Positions 36,411 to 47,392 of a DNA stretch of 64,000 nt are shown one piece after another (the first letter of the stretch is position 1; every line of letters starts with the position of its first letter). The notes beneath the pieces were generated by a model that worked only from the letters and a program-made list of their open reading frames with translations, had not been told where the DNA came from and did no database searches. Source of the DNA: Thuidium tamariscinum (taxonomy: Eukaryota; Streptophyta; Bryopsida; Hypnales; Thuidiaceae); assembly GCA_947034885.2 (NCBI GenBank), contig OX344753.2, forward strand, positions 19,840,001 to 19,904,000. Direction: 5' to 3'. A program made the position numbers and the translations under genes.

Positions 36411-37040
36411 ATGGTCAATGGCAAACCGGATCATACTCTTCCGACCGTGGTAGGTAATTGCATCGCCTCGCCTGCGGATCTCGCCAAGTTGGAGGAGGAA
36501 AACCGGAAACTTCAGGAGGAAGTTGACGGTTTGAAGGCGGAGCTCCTTGTTCTCAGGGACAACGAGGCCGCTACCAAGGAGATGGCGGCAGAGACCGTCA
36601 AATTGGCGGAGCACGTGAAGACAACATTCGGGGAACTCGGATCGGCTGTCATCCGGGCTCAACTGTTTGACGAAGAAGTGCACAAGGAGAAGAAACTATC
36701 CGGAAGCCGGATAGTCCGGATTCTGTCCGACTTCTCCGAAAAGGTGGAGACGACTTTGGTGAAGGTTCGGGAGGCGACCGAACGGATGGAAGACTGTAGC
36801 CGGAGACTGACGGAAATTCCGGTCAGACTCTCCGATCTGTCTCTACCGGATATTTCCGAAGGGTTGCCTCAGAGACTAGGGAAGGACAGGACGCCGCAAT
36901 CCAAGAAGTCAGGGCGAGCGTCAACGGGCAACCGGGAGGCGGCAATTCAGTTGTCGGAGTCTCCTGCGAGTCCGGTTACTGGAGCTCCGGTTGCAACAGA
37001 CGGAGAACGGAATCGGAACCTCACCGAGGTCTTCGAGTAG
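36411..37040 (+). CDS. Hypothetical coiled-coil protein of the CCGGA-rich element, ORF 2 (209 aa)
   Basis: The segment around residues 25-60 is a strong heptad coiled coil (LAKLEEENRKLQEEVDGLKA). A second helical stretch follows (VRILSDFSEKVETTLVKVREATERMEDC), then a Ser/Pro-rich tail. It lies 210 bp after ORF 1 and could be a downstream exon of the same transcript. No enzymatic motif seen. Function unknown. Confidence 0.5.
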   Translation: MVNGKPDHTLPTVVGNCIASPADLAKLEEENRKLQEEVDGLKAELLVLRDNEAATKEMAAETVKLAEHVKTTFGELGSAVIRAQLFDEEVHKEKKLSGSRIVRILSDFSEKVETTLVKVREATERMEDCSRRLTEIPVRLSDLSLPDISEGLPQRLGKDRTPQSKKSGRASTGNREAAIQLSESPASPVTGAPVATDGERNRNLTEVFE

Positions 37041-38351
37041 ATCAGTAGGGCGGAAAGACCGACTATAGGATCTAGGGTAGCAGAGCCGGATACGTAGGTA
37101 TTAGGACTTTCCTGTTTTTGTAATTTTTAACTTAGGAACGGATCAGGAGGAAATCCGGTCCGGTTTAGGAACTTGGAGCGGGTTGGAATCCGTTCCGGTT
37201 CAGAAGTAGGTAGGAACGGATCCACCGAGCGTTAATCGCGGCGGACTTGTATGGCGCTTTTTGCTTTTTGCCCATTATTTAAGTCAGTCCCCTCGCGGTG
37301 GATTGGGAGTCTTTTCCTTTGCATTATCTTTGTGTATTCTATTCCCTCTTGCTTTGCGCGTGTATCTCCCGGGTTTGGCAGGGCGGCGTGACGCGGAGTT
37401 AGGAAGGCGCAAGTGGTTTTGCAGGCGACGTTCTCCCTTTGGTGTTTATTTTCCGCGTCTGAGTATATGAGAACGGGTAGAGAAGAGTTGGGAGTGTAAT
37501 TCTAGTGCCTCAGCGCTTCTAGGACTTAAGATTCCGGGTGAGAAAGCCGTTGTTAGGCTAGACGAGAGGGAGGGATTCCTTAATCGTGTTAGAGCTCCTG
37601 GGTGGGAAACCCAGTTGAATGTCCGATCTCCTGTGAGGTCTCACCGTCTTTGTGGCAAACGGAAGAGTTCCGGTTGACGTTGGAACGGACGGATACACTT
37701 GTAGCCACCTGGCTCCCCAGGAACGGAAAGTAGTGTCAAAGTCGTTGTAGTATGAGAAGATCGTACGGGGGATCTCTGTGTGACCTACAGTCCGAATCTT
37801 TGTCTGGATTGTTGTGAGGGATCAAACCAGATCTGAAGTATTTTTAGAATTAACAGGTAGAAAGTGGGTCTTCAGCCACTATAAGTCACGGAAGGAGCGG
37901 TGGGCCTACCGCTCACAAAATCAAGCGGCGACCCCTCTGATGGTAAAACAAAGGCAAAACTAAACCGGATTGAGGAACGGATGTGGACGGATCATCCGGA
38001 ACGGATTGATCCAGAGAGGAAACCAGGAGCGGAACTCGTTAGGAAGCGGATCCGTTGCAGTCTGACGGAACGGATAAAATCCGGGAAACCGGAAAAGTGA
38101 AGGAACGGATCCATTCCGGACCAGATTGCTAGAATATCAGTTTTGAACGGGATAACGGGTTGTTATCTCGGGTTGTTTGTGTATTTCCGGTTCTAGATCT
38201 AGAACCGGATTATAGAGTTTTGGGAGCTGTCCTATCTTAATCGCTTAACTAAGCCAGATACTTCACAGAATCTCGCGGGTTCGATCTTTAGAGTCACTTA
38301 GTTATACTCTAGAGTGATTTTTGTGAGTATAGTAGGGAATTTACTTACCCT

Positions 38352-38660
38352 GTGTTGCGACAATATTACACAACTCTGAAGGCCAAATCAAGAGCTAAGA
38401 TGAAAGGGGCCAAAATTCTAAGTAGAGGAAAGCATAGCTATGGTGAGACGTCTAAAGCACTTGATTTTGGTGACGAAGAAGTGGCCGACATAGTTGATGA
38501 CGGTATTTCATGTCTTGATAAGATTATTGAAGAACCAATATCTATGGTTGAAAGAGATGAGGACAACATACATGGCGAAGAAGACGATCAGAGTAAGGAC
38601 GAGAGCGAGGACGAGAGTGACGAAGATAGCGAAGAACCTGCCCAAAGTAGACAAGATTTG
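38352..38660 (+). other. Possible orphan exon with acidic tail
   Basis: An open frame (TLKAKSRAKMKGAKILSRGK... then an Asp/Glu-rich run) ends at a strong donor, TTG|GTAAGTATA. The upstream boundary coincides with the edge of the CCGGA-rich insertion, so this may be the right half of an exon cut by it. The MULE gene has its own start exon further right (39378), so the relation between them is unclear. Confidence 0.4.
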
Positions 38661-39377
38661 GTAAGTATATCATATTATTTGATCATTTGAAGTTGATGTT
38701 TTAAATAAGATGTAGTGAGAATTTGTTTAGAAGAACACTTGTTAAGTACTTATTTACTAGTTCATTACATAACAAAGCCAGAAGATGCTTGAAAGTATAG
38801 AAGAATAGATACCAAAATGATTAGGTTGTTTGTTGAATTAGTATGAATTTTTTTTTTGGTAGAGCTGCATTTGACAGGGAAGACCTTCTCGTGTATTTTA
38901 AGAAGACGATTCCAACGGTATATGGCACATAAAAACTGGATGGTTATTGAATGTTTTATGGCCTAAAAACGATTTCAGCAGATTGGAGCCTGGTCTGAAA
39001 TCTTCAGAATCGGAAGACTTTCAGGCAAATCTTGCCCGCGGACTTTTTTGTGAACTTTGACGATTTTTGTAAAATCAGTAGTGAGTCTAAAAATTTTGAA
39101 AAAATTTGGAGTTAACTGTAAGGTTATAATCTACGCATGAAAAAAATTTCAAACCAAATTACTCAAAATTACATTTGCTATTCAAAATAAAGCGCTGACC
39201 GAAATCTACCAATTTTGTACTCTTTTTTTTTTTTTTTTTTCCCCCCCCCCTTCCCGAGGCCAGCATTGCAAACCAGTTCCATCGTGCGTCGAAGTTGCTG
39301 AGGGTTTGGCGCAGAGGAAGATCGCTCGTTGACGAGGCATCTTCTTTGCGTACGATTTGTGGCGATTGTTGCTGCAG
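38661..39377. promoter_or_regulatory. Right part of the MULE spacer: promoter region of the ParB/methyltransferase-like gene
   Basis: AT-rich sequence, then a poly-T/poly-C run (39223-39250) and a GC-richer leader with two copies of the motif TCGTTGACGAGG flanking the start exon region (further variants at 39560-39890). No TATA box assigned. Confidence 0.4.
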
Positions 39378-41459
39378 ATGGAAGAGGCAGAATTTGCAGA
39401 GCGTTCGGCGGTGGCTTCGCGTGGAACGCAAGAAGACACTCAGCCAGACATCGAGGTTTGTTTTCTCTTCTAATTTTTTCTCTGTCATTTCTAGTTCGAA
39501 GTTTTGTGTATTTTCAGGGGGGGCAGTAATTGCGGGACGTGCAGTTTTGAGGAGTCCTCGTTGACGAGGATACCCAAAACGGCGGCTACCCTAATCAACA
39601 TTGGTTTGTTTACAGTCCTTTCGGGAAATCTTCGTTGACAAAAAAACCTAAAATTATACATTCTTTGTTTAGATCGTTAGGTTGAATTACACACGACTAT
39701 TTCGAGGAGTCCTCGTTGACAAGGACACTCAAAACAACTTCGAATTTAATTGAAAAATGCTAAGATTGTTGGGCTGTTCTTAACAAAAAAAATTTGAAGG
39801 ACAATATTTGCACATTCTTTGGATCAATGCCAATGTTTTGGTTTGAACTATACTCAACTCATATAGTCCTTGTTGACGAGGCTGTCTATAACTTGTACTA
39901 CTTTAGGCTGAATTTTGAGAAGAGATGCCATTTCATGATTTCTTTGTAGCTTCTCTAGTTTTCTAATAGAATGCGTTTTTAGCTGATTTTAGTTGATTTT
40001 AGCCGTTTACTTCAATTCAAACGAAATTGGATATGCATTGTGGAAATTTTTTACAACTTTGAGATTATTTAGGAATTCAGTTGTCAATGTTGTTGTATTT
40101 GTGTTGTCTTATTTGTATACTACGATGCTGTAAACAAGAATCAAGAATGAGTTCATTTTTCTTTCATCTTCATTTATAAATAATGGAGGACTTATGTCAA
40201 GTTTTCTTCAATGATTTCAACTAATCAGATGAATGAAGAAGAAGAAACTGAAATCACATATGTCGAGGAGGAAGAAGGTGAGAACAACAATGATGGTGAG
40301 AGAGTTGTTATAGGAGAAACGGGAAGAGTTGCACCTCCAATTGTTGAGGTAAATGAAATTTCTACATGTCCTTTCCATTACTTTGTGTATGTACAATTAT
40401 TCAAAACAACAAGTTTTAAATGTAAACCACTCTCTTTACAATCTTATCTTAAACTTCTCTAATGCCATTTTATCTATCATTTTTTTGAAGGTTGCATCTA
40501 TTGATCTTGAAGATGATGAACCAAGATGTGAATGTCCAGCTGATGTAACAAGTGTATTGGAGAGTGAGCAACTCCACCGCAAACAGCTTAAAGTGGACAC
40601 TACAGGACTCATCAATACATTGCGTATCCAACCAGTTTCTAGATCACGCCTTGAGATACCTCTTTGTCGAATGATTGTTATGGATGAGGTTCGACCGGTT
40701 GGTGAAATGGATGTTCAGAGATTGGAGAGTGAGTTTATGACTGGCTATCGAGATGGTGATTGGGTTCTATACATATCACCATACAACAATTTTGAAAAAA
40801 CTATGGACGTGACTGAAGAAGAAATTGCAAAGTGGAGTCCTCATTGGCAACATGTGAATGAGGAGTTTGAGAAAGAGTTGATGGCTGATGATGACCTTGC
40901 CCAATTGAGAGGCAAGATGTTTTATGTGTGGGATGGAAATCATCGTGTTTCGGCATGGATGCGACACATCACCAACTATCATCCTACAGAACTTGATTGG
41001 CACTGGCGAGTCCATTGCATTATATTGGATCCAAGAGGTCAAATGGCAAACTTGCTAAATGCAATGAGTGATATTAACTGGTACGTTTTTTATTTTATTT
41101 AAATTTATTTGTGAAGAATCTAAATATGAATTCATTGCCATAAATTTGATTTCATTCTCATGCAAATGCATTGTATAATGTGTAGGTCTACTGAGCATGA
41201 TCATGTGAAGAGCACAATTCCAGCTCGATTGCGGCGAATTCGAAATTTTGGAGTTTTACCTCTTGCTGATTTCAAGGACCTTATATCTCCTGAAGAGTAC
41301 CAATATTGTGAGAAGGTGAAGGCAATGAGACCGAGTTGGTTTTCTTTGATAGTCAATGTCTTCATCTCCTTTTTGTATAAGGTGCAATCACATTTCCAAT
41401 TTGTTTTTCTTGCAACATTTATATGTCATTTCAGTAATTTCTTTGACATTCTTTTGATA

Positions 41460-42900
41460 TTGTAATATCTTTGACAATCCTTTAGGATTGTAATTTCTGT
41501 GATTTTTTTTGACATTGTGATTTCAGTGATGTTTTTGACATTGTAATTTCTGAAATTTCTTTTGACATTATAAGTTTCAGTTTGTGGGTACTTTGTAGCA
41601 AGTTATAGAAAGTCTACATTAAAATTAACTTTGAAGTCCTTCATTGTTGTGATTTCTTGGACATTGTGATTTCTGAAATTTAGGTAATTCCCTCAACATT
41701 ATCATTTGTATGATGTCCAACATTGTAAATTTTGAAATTTTTGAAATTTCCTCAACATTGTCATTTCTGTGATTTCTTTGACATTGTGATTTCTAAAATT
41801 TTGGTAATTCCATTGATATTGTAATTTCTGTGATTTCTGTGACATTGTAATTTCTCAAATTTCCTTTGACATTGTAAGTTTTAGTTTATAGGAATTTATA
41901 AAAAGCCTACTCTAAAATAAACTTTGAAGTCGTTCATCTCTATGATTTCTTTGACATTGTGATTTCTGAAATTTCTGTAGTTCCCTTGATAGTGTGATTT
42001 CTGAAATTTCTGTAGTTCCCTTGATAGTGTGATTTCTGAAATTTCTGTAGTTCCCTTGATAGTGTGATTTCTGAAATTTCTCTAATTCCCTTCATAGAGT
42101 GATTTCTGAAATTTTTGTAGTTTTCTTGACAATGTGATTTCTGAAATTGTTGTAGTTCCTTGATAGTGTGATTTCTGAAATTTCTCTACTTCCCTTGATA
42201 GTGTGATTTCTGAAATTTTAGTAGTTCCCTTGATAGAGTGATTTCTGAAATTTTTATAGTTTTCTTGACAATGTGATTTCTGAAATTGTTGTAGTTCCTT
42301 GATAGTGTGAATTCTGAAATTTCTATAGTTTCTTTAATAGTGTGAATTCTGAAATTTCTATAGTTTCTTTAATAGTGTGATTTCTGAAATTTCTGTAGTT
42401 CCCTTCATAGTGTGATTTCTAAAATTTCTGTAGTTCCCTTGATAGAGTGATTTCTGAAATTGTTGTAGTTCCTTGATAGTGTGATTTCTGAAATTTCTAT
42501 AGTTCCCTTAATAGTGTGATTTCTGAAATTTCTGTAGTTCCCTTGATAGTGTGATTTCTGAAATTGTTGTAGTTCCCTTGATAGAGTGATTTCTGAAATT
42601 TATGTAGTTCTCTTCACAATGTGATTTTTGAAATTTTTGTAGTTCCTTTGACATTGTAAGTTTTAGTTTATAGAAAGTCTATTTTATGATAAATTTTGAA
42701 GTCCTCTATTTATATGATTTCTTTGACATTGTGATTTCTGAAATCTTTTGTAATTCTTGTGACATTGTAATTTCTGTAGTGTCTTTGACATTGTAATTTC
42801 TGAAATTTTTGTTATTCTCTGAACATTGTCAATTCTATGATTTCTTTCACATTGTAATTCCTGAAATTTTCTTTAACATTGTAATTTCTATAATTTTCAA
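41460..42900 (+). repeat. 35-bp minisatellite in intron 4
   Basis: Tandem units close to GTGATTTCTGAAATTTCTGT followed by AGTTCCCTTGATAGT, period about 35 bp, fill most of the intron, with older diverged units at both ends. Interspersed blocks read GTAAGTTTTAGTTT... then TAGAAAGTCTA. Confidence 0.9.
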
Positions 42901-45085
42901 TTGTAGCGGGAGATTGCATTGGCCGCCGATGAAGCAGCTCGAGAATACACGATGCGGACACCACTCCAAGAGAAGACTGCTCCAGGCATTTGGGAAGCAA
43001 TGAAAAATGCCTCAGACAAGTTTGTCAAGGCCGTTCATGCCAAAGACTTTGACAAATACCTAGCGGTGGCAAATCCAAAGAACGGAAATGATTTTCTCAA
43101 AGAGGTATGAGTTCATTTGTATTTCATTTAAACTTGTAATCTCTGAATTTATCTATACATTGCATCATTTCAATCTAATATAAATGTTTTTATGTGCTTA
43201 GATTGATAGACACTTCAGTGAATATCCAAATCCTGAAATGACGATTGAAAAGCTTCAAAAAATTGCCACCGCTAACATTGAAGCAAAACACAAGGCACGG
43301 TGGTTAAGATGGTGGAATGCATCCTTGACGGTTCGACAATCTTATCGCTTTCCAGGGTCCAAGGATAAAGACCTCTTTTGGGATTCTTGGATCAATAAAG
43401 CATCTTTTTGGGCTGAGGTATTGTATTGTGACCGCAAATCATTTCTTTCTTGTACTTATTATGATTTCATTTTATTGTATTTTTAACATTCTTCATTTCA
43501 TTTTAACAGATGAAGGAGGCGGTTGTTAAGATGGTTACAAACATTTGCAAAGATGAAAACATTGTCGTAGATTGGACCATACAAGGTGTTTGAAAGCCCT
43601 CTGATTATATGGAGAGTTGGCGCATTCTGCTTTGGGACAAAGCATTTATCTCGTTCTTTGGAAACAAAGATCAGAAACTCTATACAAAGAAGTCTGTATT
43701 TAAAGAGTTCCCTGGAGCTGAGAGTGCAGTGAGACGTATTGTATACAGGTACTATTATGCTATTGCACTTATCTACTTGCTTTAATATTTTATTATGTAG
43801 TTTCTATTGTTTCTTATTTTTTGGTTCCCATTTGTTACCTTTACTTCTAAAAGTTTATGGAAATGATTTGTTTGTTCTTATTGTTTTCATTCATGAATTA
43901 CTTTCCAATCATGACATTTGTCTCCTTGACTTCAGGTACTTCATGCGGGTTCTACTTCCCAAAAATGCAATTTCAGCAGAAGCTGTACCACCCTTTTTTC
44001 TTTCTTGGTTGCAAAAAGACTCTGATCTTTGTATGTTCACATTTGAGCAATTGAAGAAGTTCAAGGCTACACATTTGGAAGCAGGAGGGTGATACCTTGA
44101 TTGTCATCGGAATTACACCCCTGACTCAGAGGTTGTAGAGATGACAACTTTTGATGGTGGACAGCTTGCTATTCTTGACCTTGACAATGCAGAAGAAGTT
44201 AATCAACCACAAGAGAAGGCACCAAAGAAAAAGCGGCTCACAAAGAAGGAGAAGGAAGAGATGGAGAGGGTGGCCAAAGAGAAGGCGGAGAAAGAGAAGG
44301 CAGAGAAAGAAGAAGCCGAAAGACAGAAGTCTCAAGCAAATGAACTTGTAGCCGTGCCTTCACAGAGTCATGAGACTACCCCCATGTGAGACCAAGGCCA
44401 TGATGATGGCCTTGCACCTGCTGCCCCAGATTCTTCTTTATCGAATGTTGTTCATGCCACTGGTAATCGAATTCGAAAGAAGAAACGATTCATGTTCCCT
44501 TCAGCCAGCTCTTCAATGATAGAGCCTAAAGACTCTCTTCATGTCTTTGTAGAGTGTACTTCTCTCATCACTCTCTTGAATAGTTTACAAGAGTCCACTG
44601 GCCCTGATCCTCGATGGATACGGTTGCATGATACTATAGCTAAGGTATTGTATTCTCAACTTAATTCCAACATTTCATCTTTTTATGGCATTGCTTTGAA
44701 GGTTTTAATTCTAACTTTACATGTATGAAATGTGCAGATTAGTGCTACTCGCAATCGTACTGTCACATCCGACTTTTGCAAAGAATACAAGCATACAGGA
44801 CTTGATTTGATCATTGCAGACATTCCAGAGAATCTACCTGTTCCAGGTCTTTCAACTTCAATTCCAGAGTGGAACGCGCGCAAAGAGAATTACGTTGAGA
44901 CTCTCTTTGAGATGGCTGATATGTATTTGCATGATGACGGTGCCCTCCTACTCATACATTGTGATGACCGAAGATTGCTAAAAGAAGTTGATGAGTTGGC
45001 CGACCAGTATGACATGAAGTTGGCCAAAGATTGGTGGAGAATCAATGAGCTACATCTTGCATCTGCACGGGATCCATCATTAACG

Positions 45086-46005
45086 GTAAATGAAAAAGTT
45101 TATGTAACTTCTTTGACATTGTAATTTCTGAAATTTTCTGTAATTCCCTTGACATTGTAATTTATGTGATTTCTGAAATTTTTGTAATTCCCCAAGTGAC
45201 ATTGTAATTTATACTATTTCTTTGACATTGTACATTTTAGTTTGTAGGAATTTATAGAAAGTCTATTGTACCCTTAACTTTGAAGTCCTTCTTTTTTGTG
45301 ATTTCTTTGACATTGTGATTTCTGAAATTTTTGTAATTTCCTTAACATTGTAATATCTGCAATTTCTTGGACATTGTAATTTCTGAAATTTCCTTTTGAC
45401 ATTGTAAGTTTTAGTTTGTGAGTAGTTTGTAGGAAGTTATAGAAAGTCTATCCTAAAATAAACTTTGAAGTCCTTCGTTTTTGTGATTTCTTTGACATTG
45501 TGATTTCTAAAATTTTTGTAATTTCCTTAACATTGTAATATTTGCAATTTCTTGGACATTGTAATTTCTGAAATTTCCTTTTGACATTGTAAGTTTTAGT
45601 TTGTGAGTAGTTTGTAGGAAGTTATAGAAAGTCTATCCTAAAATAAACTTTGAAGTCCTTTGTTTTGATGATTTATTTGATATTGTGATTTCTGAAATTT
45701 TTGTAATTTCCTTAACATTGTAATATCTGCGATTTCCTTGACATTGTAATTTCTGAAATTTTCTTTGACATTGTAAGTTTTAGTTTGTGAGTAGTTTGTA
45801 GAAAGTTATAGAAAGTCTATCCTAAAATAAACTTTGAAGTCCTTTGTTTTAATGATTTATTTGACATTGTGATTTTTGAAATTTTTGTAGTTCCCTTGAC
45901 ATTGTGATTTCTGAAATTTCTGTAGCTCTCTTGATATTGTAATTTCTGAGATACAGTTCTTTCTAATATTCAACTTTTCAATGTTTGCAATCTGTTCGAT
46001 TTTAG
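45086..46005 (+). repeat. Related minisatellite in intron 9 with ~180-bp higher-order units
   Basis: The same TTGACATTGTGATTTCTGAA unit occurs here, organised in at least three ~180-bp higher-order repeats (landmark GTAAGTTTTAGTTTGTGAG at about 45405, 45585 and 45765). Confidence 0.9.
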
Positions 46006-46889
46006 ATTCAATTGTTTATTCGGCGGGAGATTCCTTCACGGTTTTCATTCCAAGAAAATCGTGATTCTTCTTATGATGGTGAGCCTTTAGAGAAAAATGA
46101 TGCTCTCTTCAATCTTACAGATATTGAAAGCCTTTCTATGAATGAGAAAATTTCATGGAGAGGTCCACGTGAGAAGAACTTACCCTTTATGCGAGATCTC
46201 ATCCTACAATTTTGCAAGCCTGGAGACATTGTCCTTGATTGCAAAGCTGCAACAGGTATTTTTTTCTTCTACAATTTTAAGTTCTATTCATCATTCTTTG
46301 GAGCTGATTTTTCATAATTTATTCATATATTTTTTGTTTTCCAACAGGTTCATCCATCAAGGCTTGTTTGGAGACTGGACGGCACATCTTAGCATTAGAA
46401 GATGATCCTCTCATTTTCAAGGCTATGATTGCCCCGTTTGCCCCTATTGCAGCCTCTATTTCTACAATCAAGGATAGAGCCACTACACCACCGCTTGATC
46501 AGCCACCTACAAAGAAGCCAAAGAGGAATCGATTCATCTCTTGTGCGTAAGTTGTGATTCATTTGTTATGTCACCATTTTTCATTTTATAAGAATATTTG
46601 AATTACATTGTATTTTACTAACCTTTTTTTCTTGTCTTGCAGAGACACGGTAGTAGAGCAAGTACAAGATGCAAATGAGCAGAGTCCGCCTTTCAATTTC
46701 ATTCTTCCGGTTTATGCAGAGAGGATTGCTCAAGCATATGTTGATGTTCCATCTCCAATAGCGAATCGACAAAAGCTTCGATATGATCCAAAGGTAAAGG
46801 AGTTCTTGGATATAGAGGCAAATCAAAGAGAGGAATTTGAAATTGAAGGTTCAACCTCTAGTGACTGTAACTCTAGTGGTGGTCTTTGA

Positions 46890-47355
46890 GTGGTTTTCAT
46901 TTTTCAGTGTATTTCACTATTGTGGCTCTAAATTGCCCTCCATTTTTATGGCATTTGCGTTATCATATATATATTATACAGGCATTTGATTGTGTGTTCT
47001 AAATGTTGAATGCTATATCCAAGTGACCCACATATTTAAACTTATTGTATCTTCTTATCTTGGTGAGTATTCAATTTCTCATTGTGTGAATTTAAACAAC
47101 AAAAGATTTGTTTCTAAATGATTCACAATTGCTTATAATCTTTAATGGTTGCAATATTATGCCATAACTATATATGTCTTTTTTTGAGTGGTATTGTAGT
47201 ATTATAGTTTTTCATTCAATTTCTTTAAGCTACTTGGTCTTTCCATTATAAGTATTAGATGTTTTTTTGCTCCGTAGGAGACTATTTCAGGGTTCTTCCC
47301 TAAAACTATTCACTGTGCAATGAACCAGTGACTGCTGGTCTGAATTTTTTGAAGG

Positions 47356-47392
<37 letters not shown>

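Larger units (their letters stand above)
34829..38347 (+). mobile_element. CCGGA/AACGGA-rich insertion with two ORFs, class unknown
   Basis: Base composition changes abruptly at ~34830 and ~38340: GC-rich DNA full of CCGGA, CGGAT and GGAACGGA motifs in both coding and non-coding parts. A TATA box (TATATAAGG, 35058-35066) precedes a leader and two forward ORFs. I find no LTRs and no long TIRs; GGGTAAG occurs near both edges in opposite orientation, which is weak. A palindrome with half-site CCGGTTCTAGA lies at 38187-38208. It looks like a non-autonomous element inserted into the MULE's central spacer. Confidence 0.55.
39378..46889 (+). pseudogene. ParB/Srx-like plus amino-DNA-methyltransferase-like gene of the MULE (12 exons)
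   Basis: Exons, all GT-AG and phase-consistent: 39378-39455, 40229-40348, 40491-41080, 41186-41315 (or 41381), 42907-43104, 43202-43417, 43510-43748, 43936-44644, 44738-45085, 46006-46255, 46348-46546, 46643-46889; ~1,100 codons. Acidic N-terminus (MEEAEF, TYVEEEEGE). Exon 3 holds VWDGNHRVSAWMRH, matching the GxHRxxA signature of ParB/sulfiredoxin-like domains. Exon 8 has a charged Lys/Glu coiled coil. Exon 9 has LIIADIPENLP where motif IV (DPPY) of amino-methyltransferases would sit; exons 10-11 give DIVLDCKAATGSS...GRHILALEDDP, like motif I/X. Order IV before I is the beta class. Both catalytic motifs are degenerate and three in-frame stops (all TGA) occur, so this copy is inactive. Confidence 0.75.

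Noticed and set aside
34829-38347. LTR or Helitron identity for the CCGGA-rich element
   Set aside because: No direct terminal repeats were found. The strong palindrome at 38187 is not followed by a CTRR end, and no RepHel domain is present.
43739-43935. Hydrophobic 117-codon frame at 43739-44092 as a membrane protein
   Set aside because: Its first part is the intron between exons 7 and 8; only the part from 43936 is coding.
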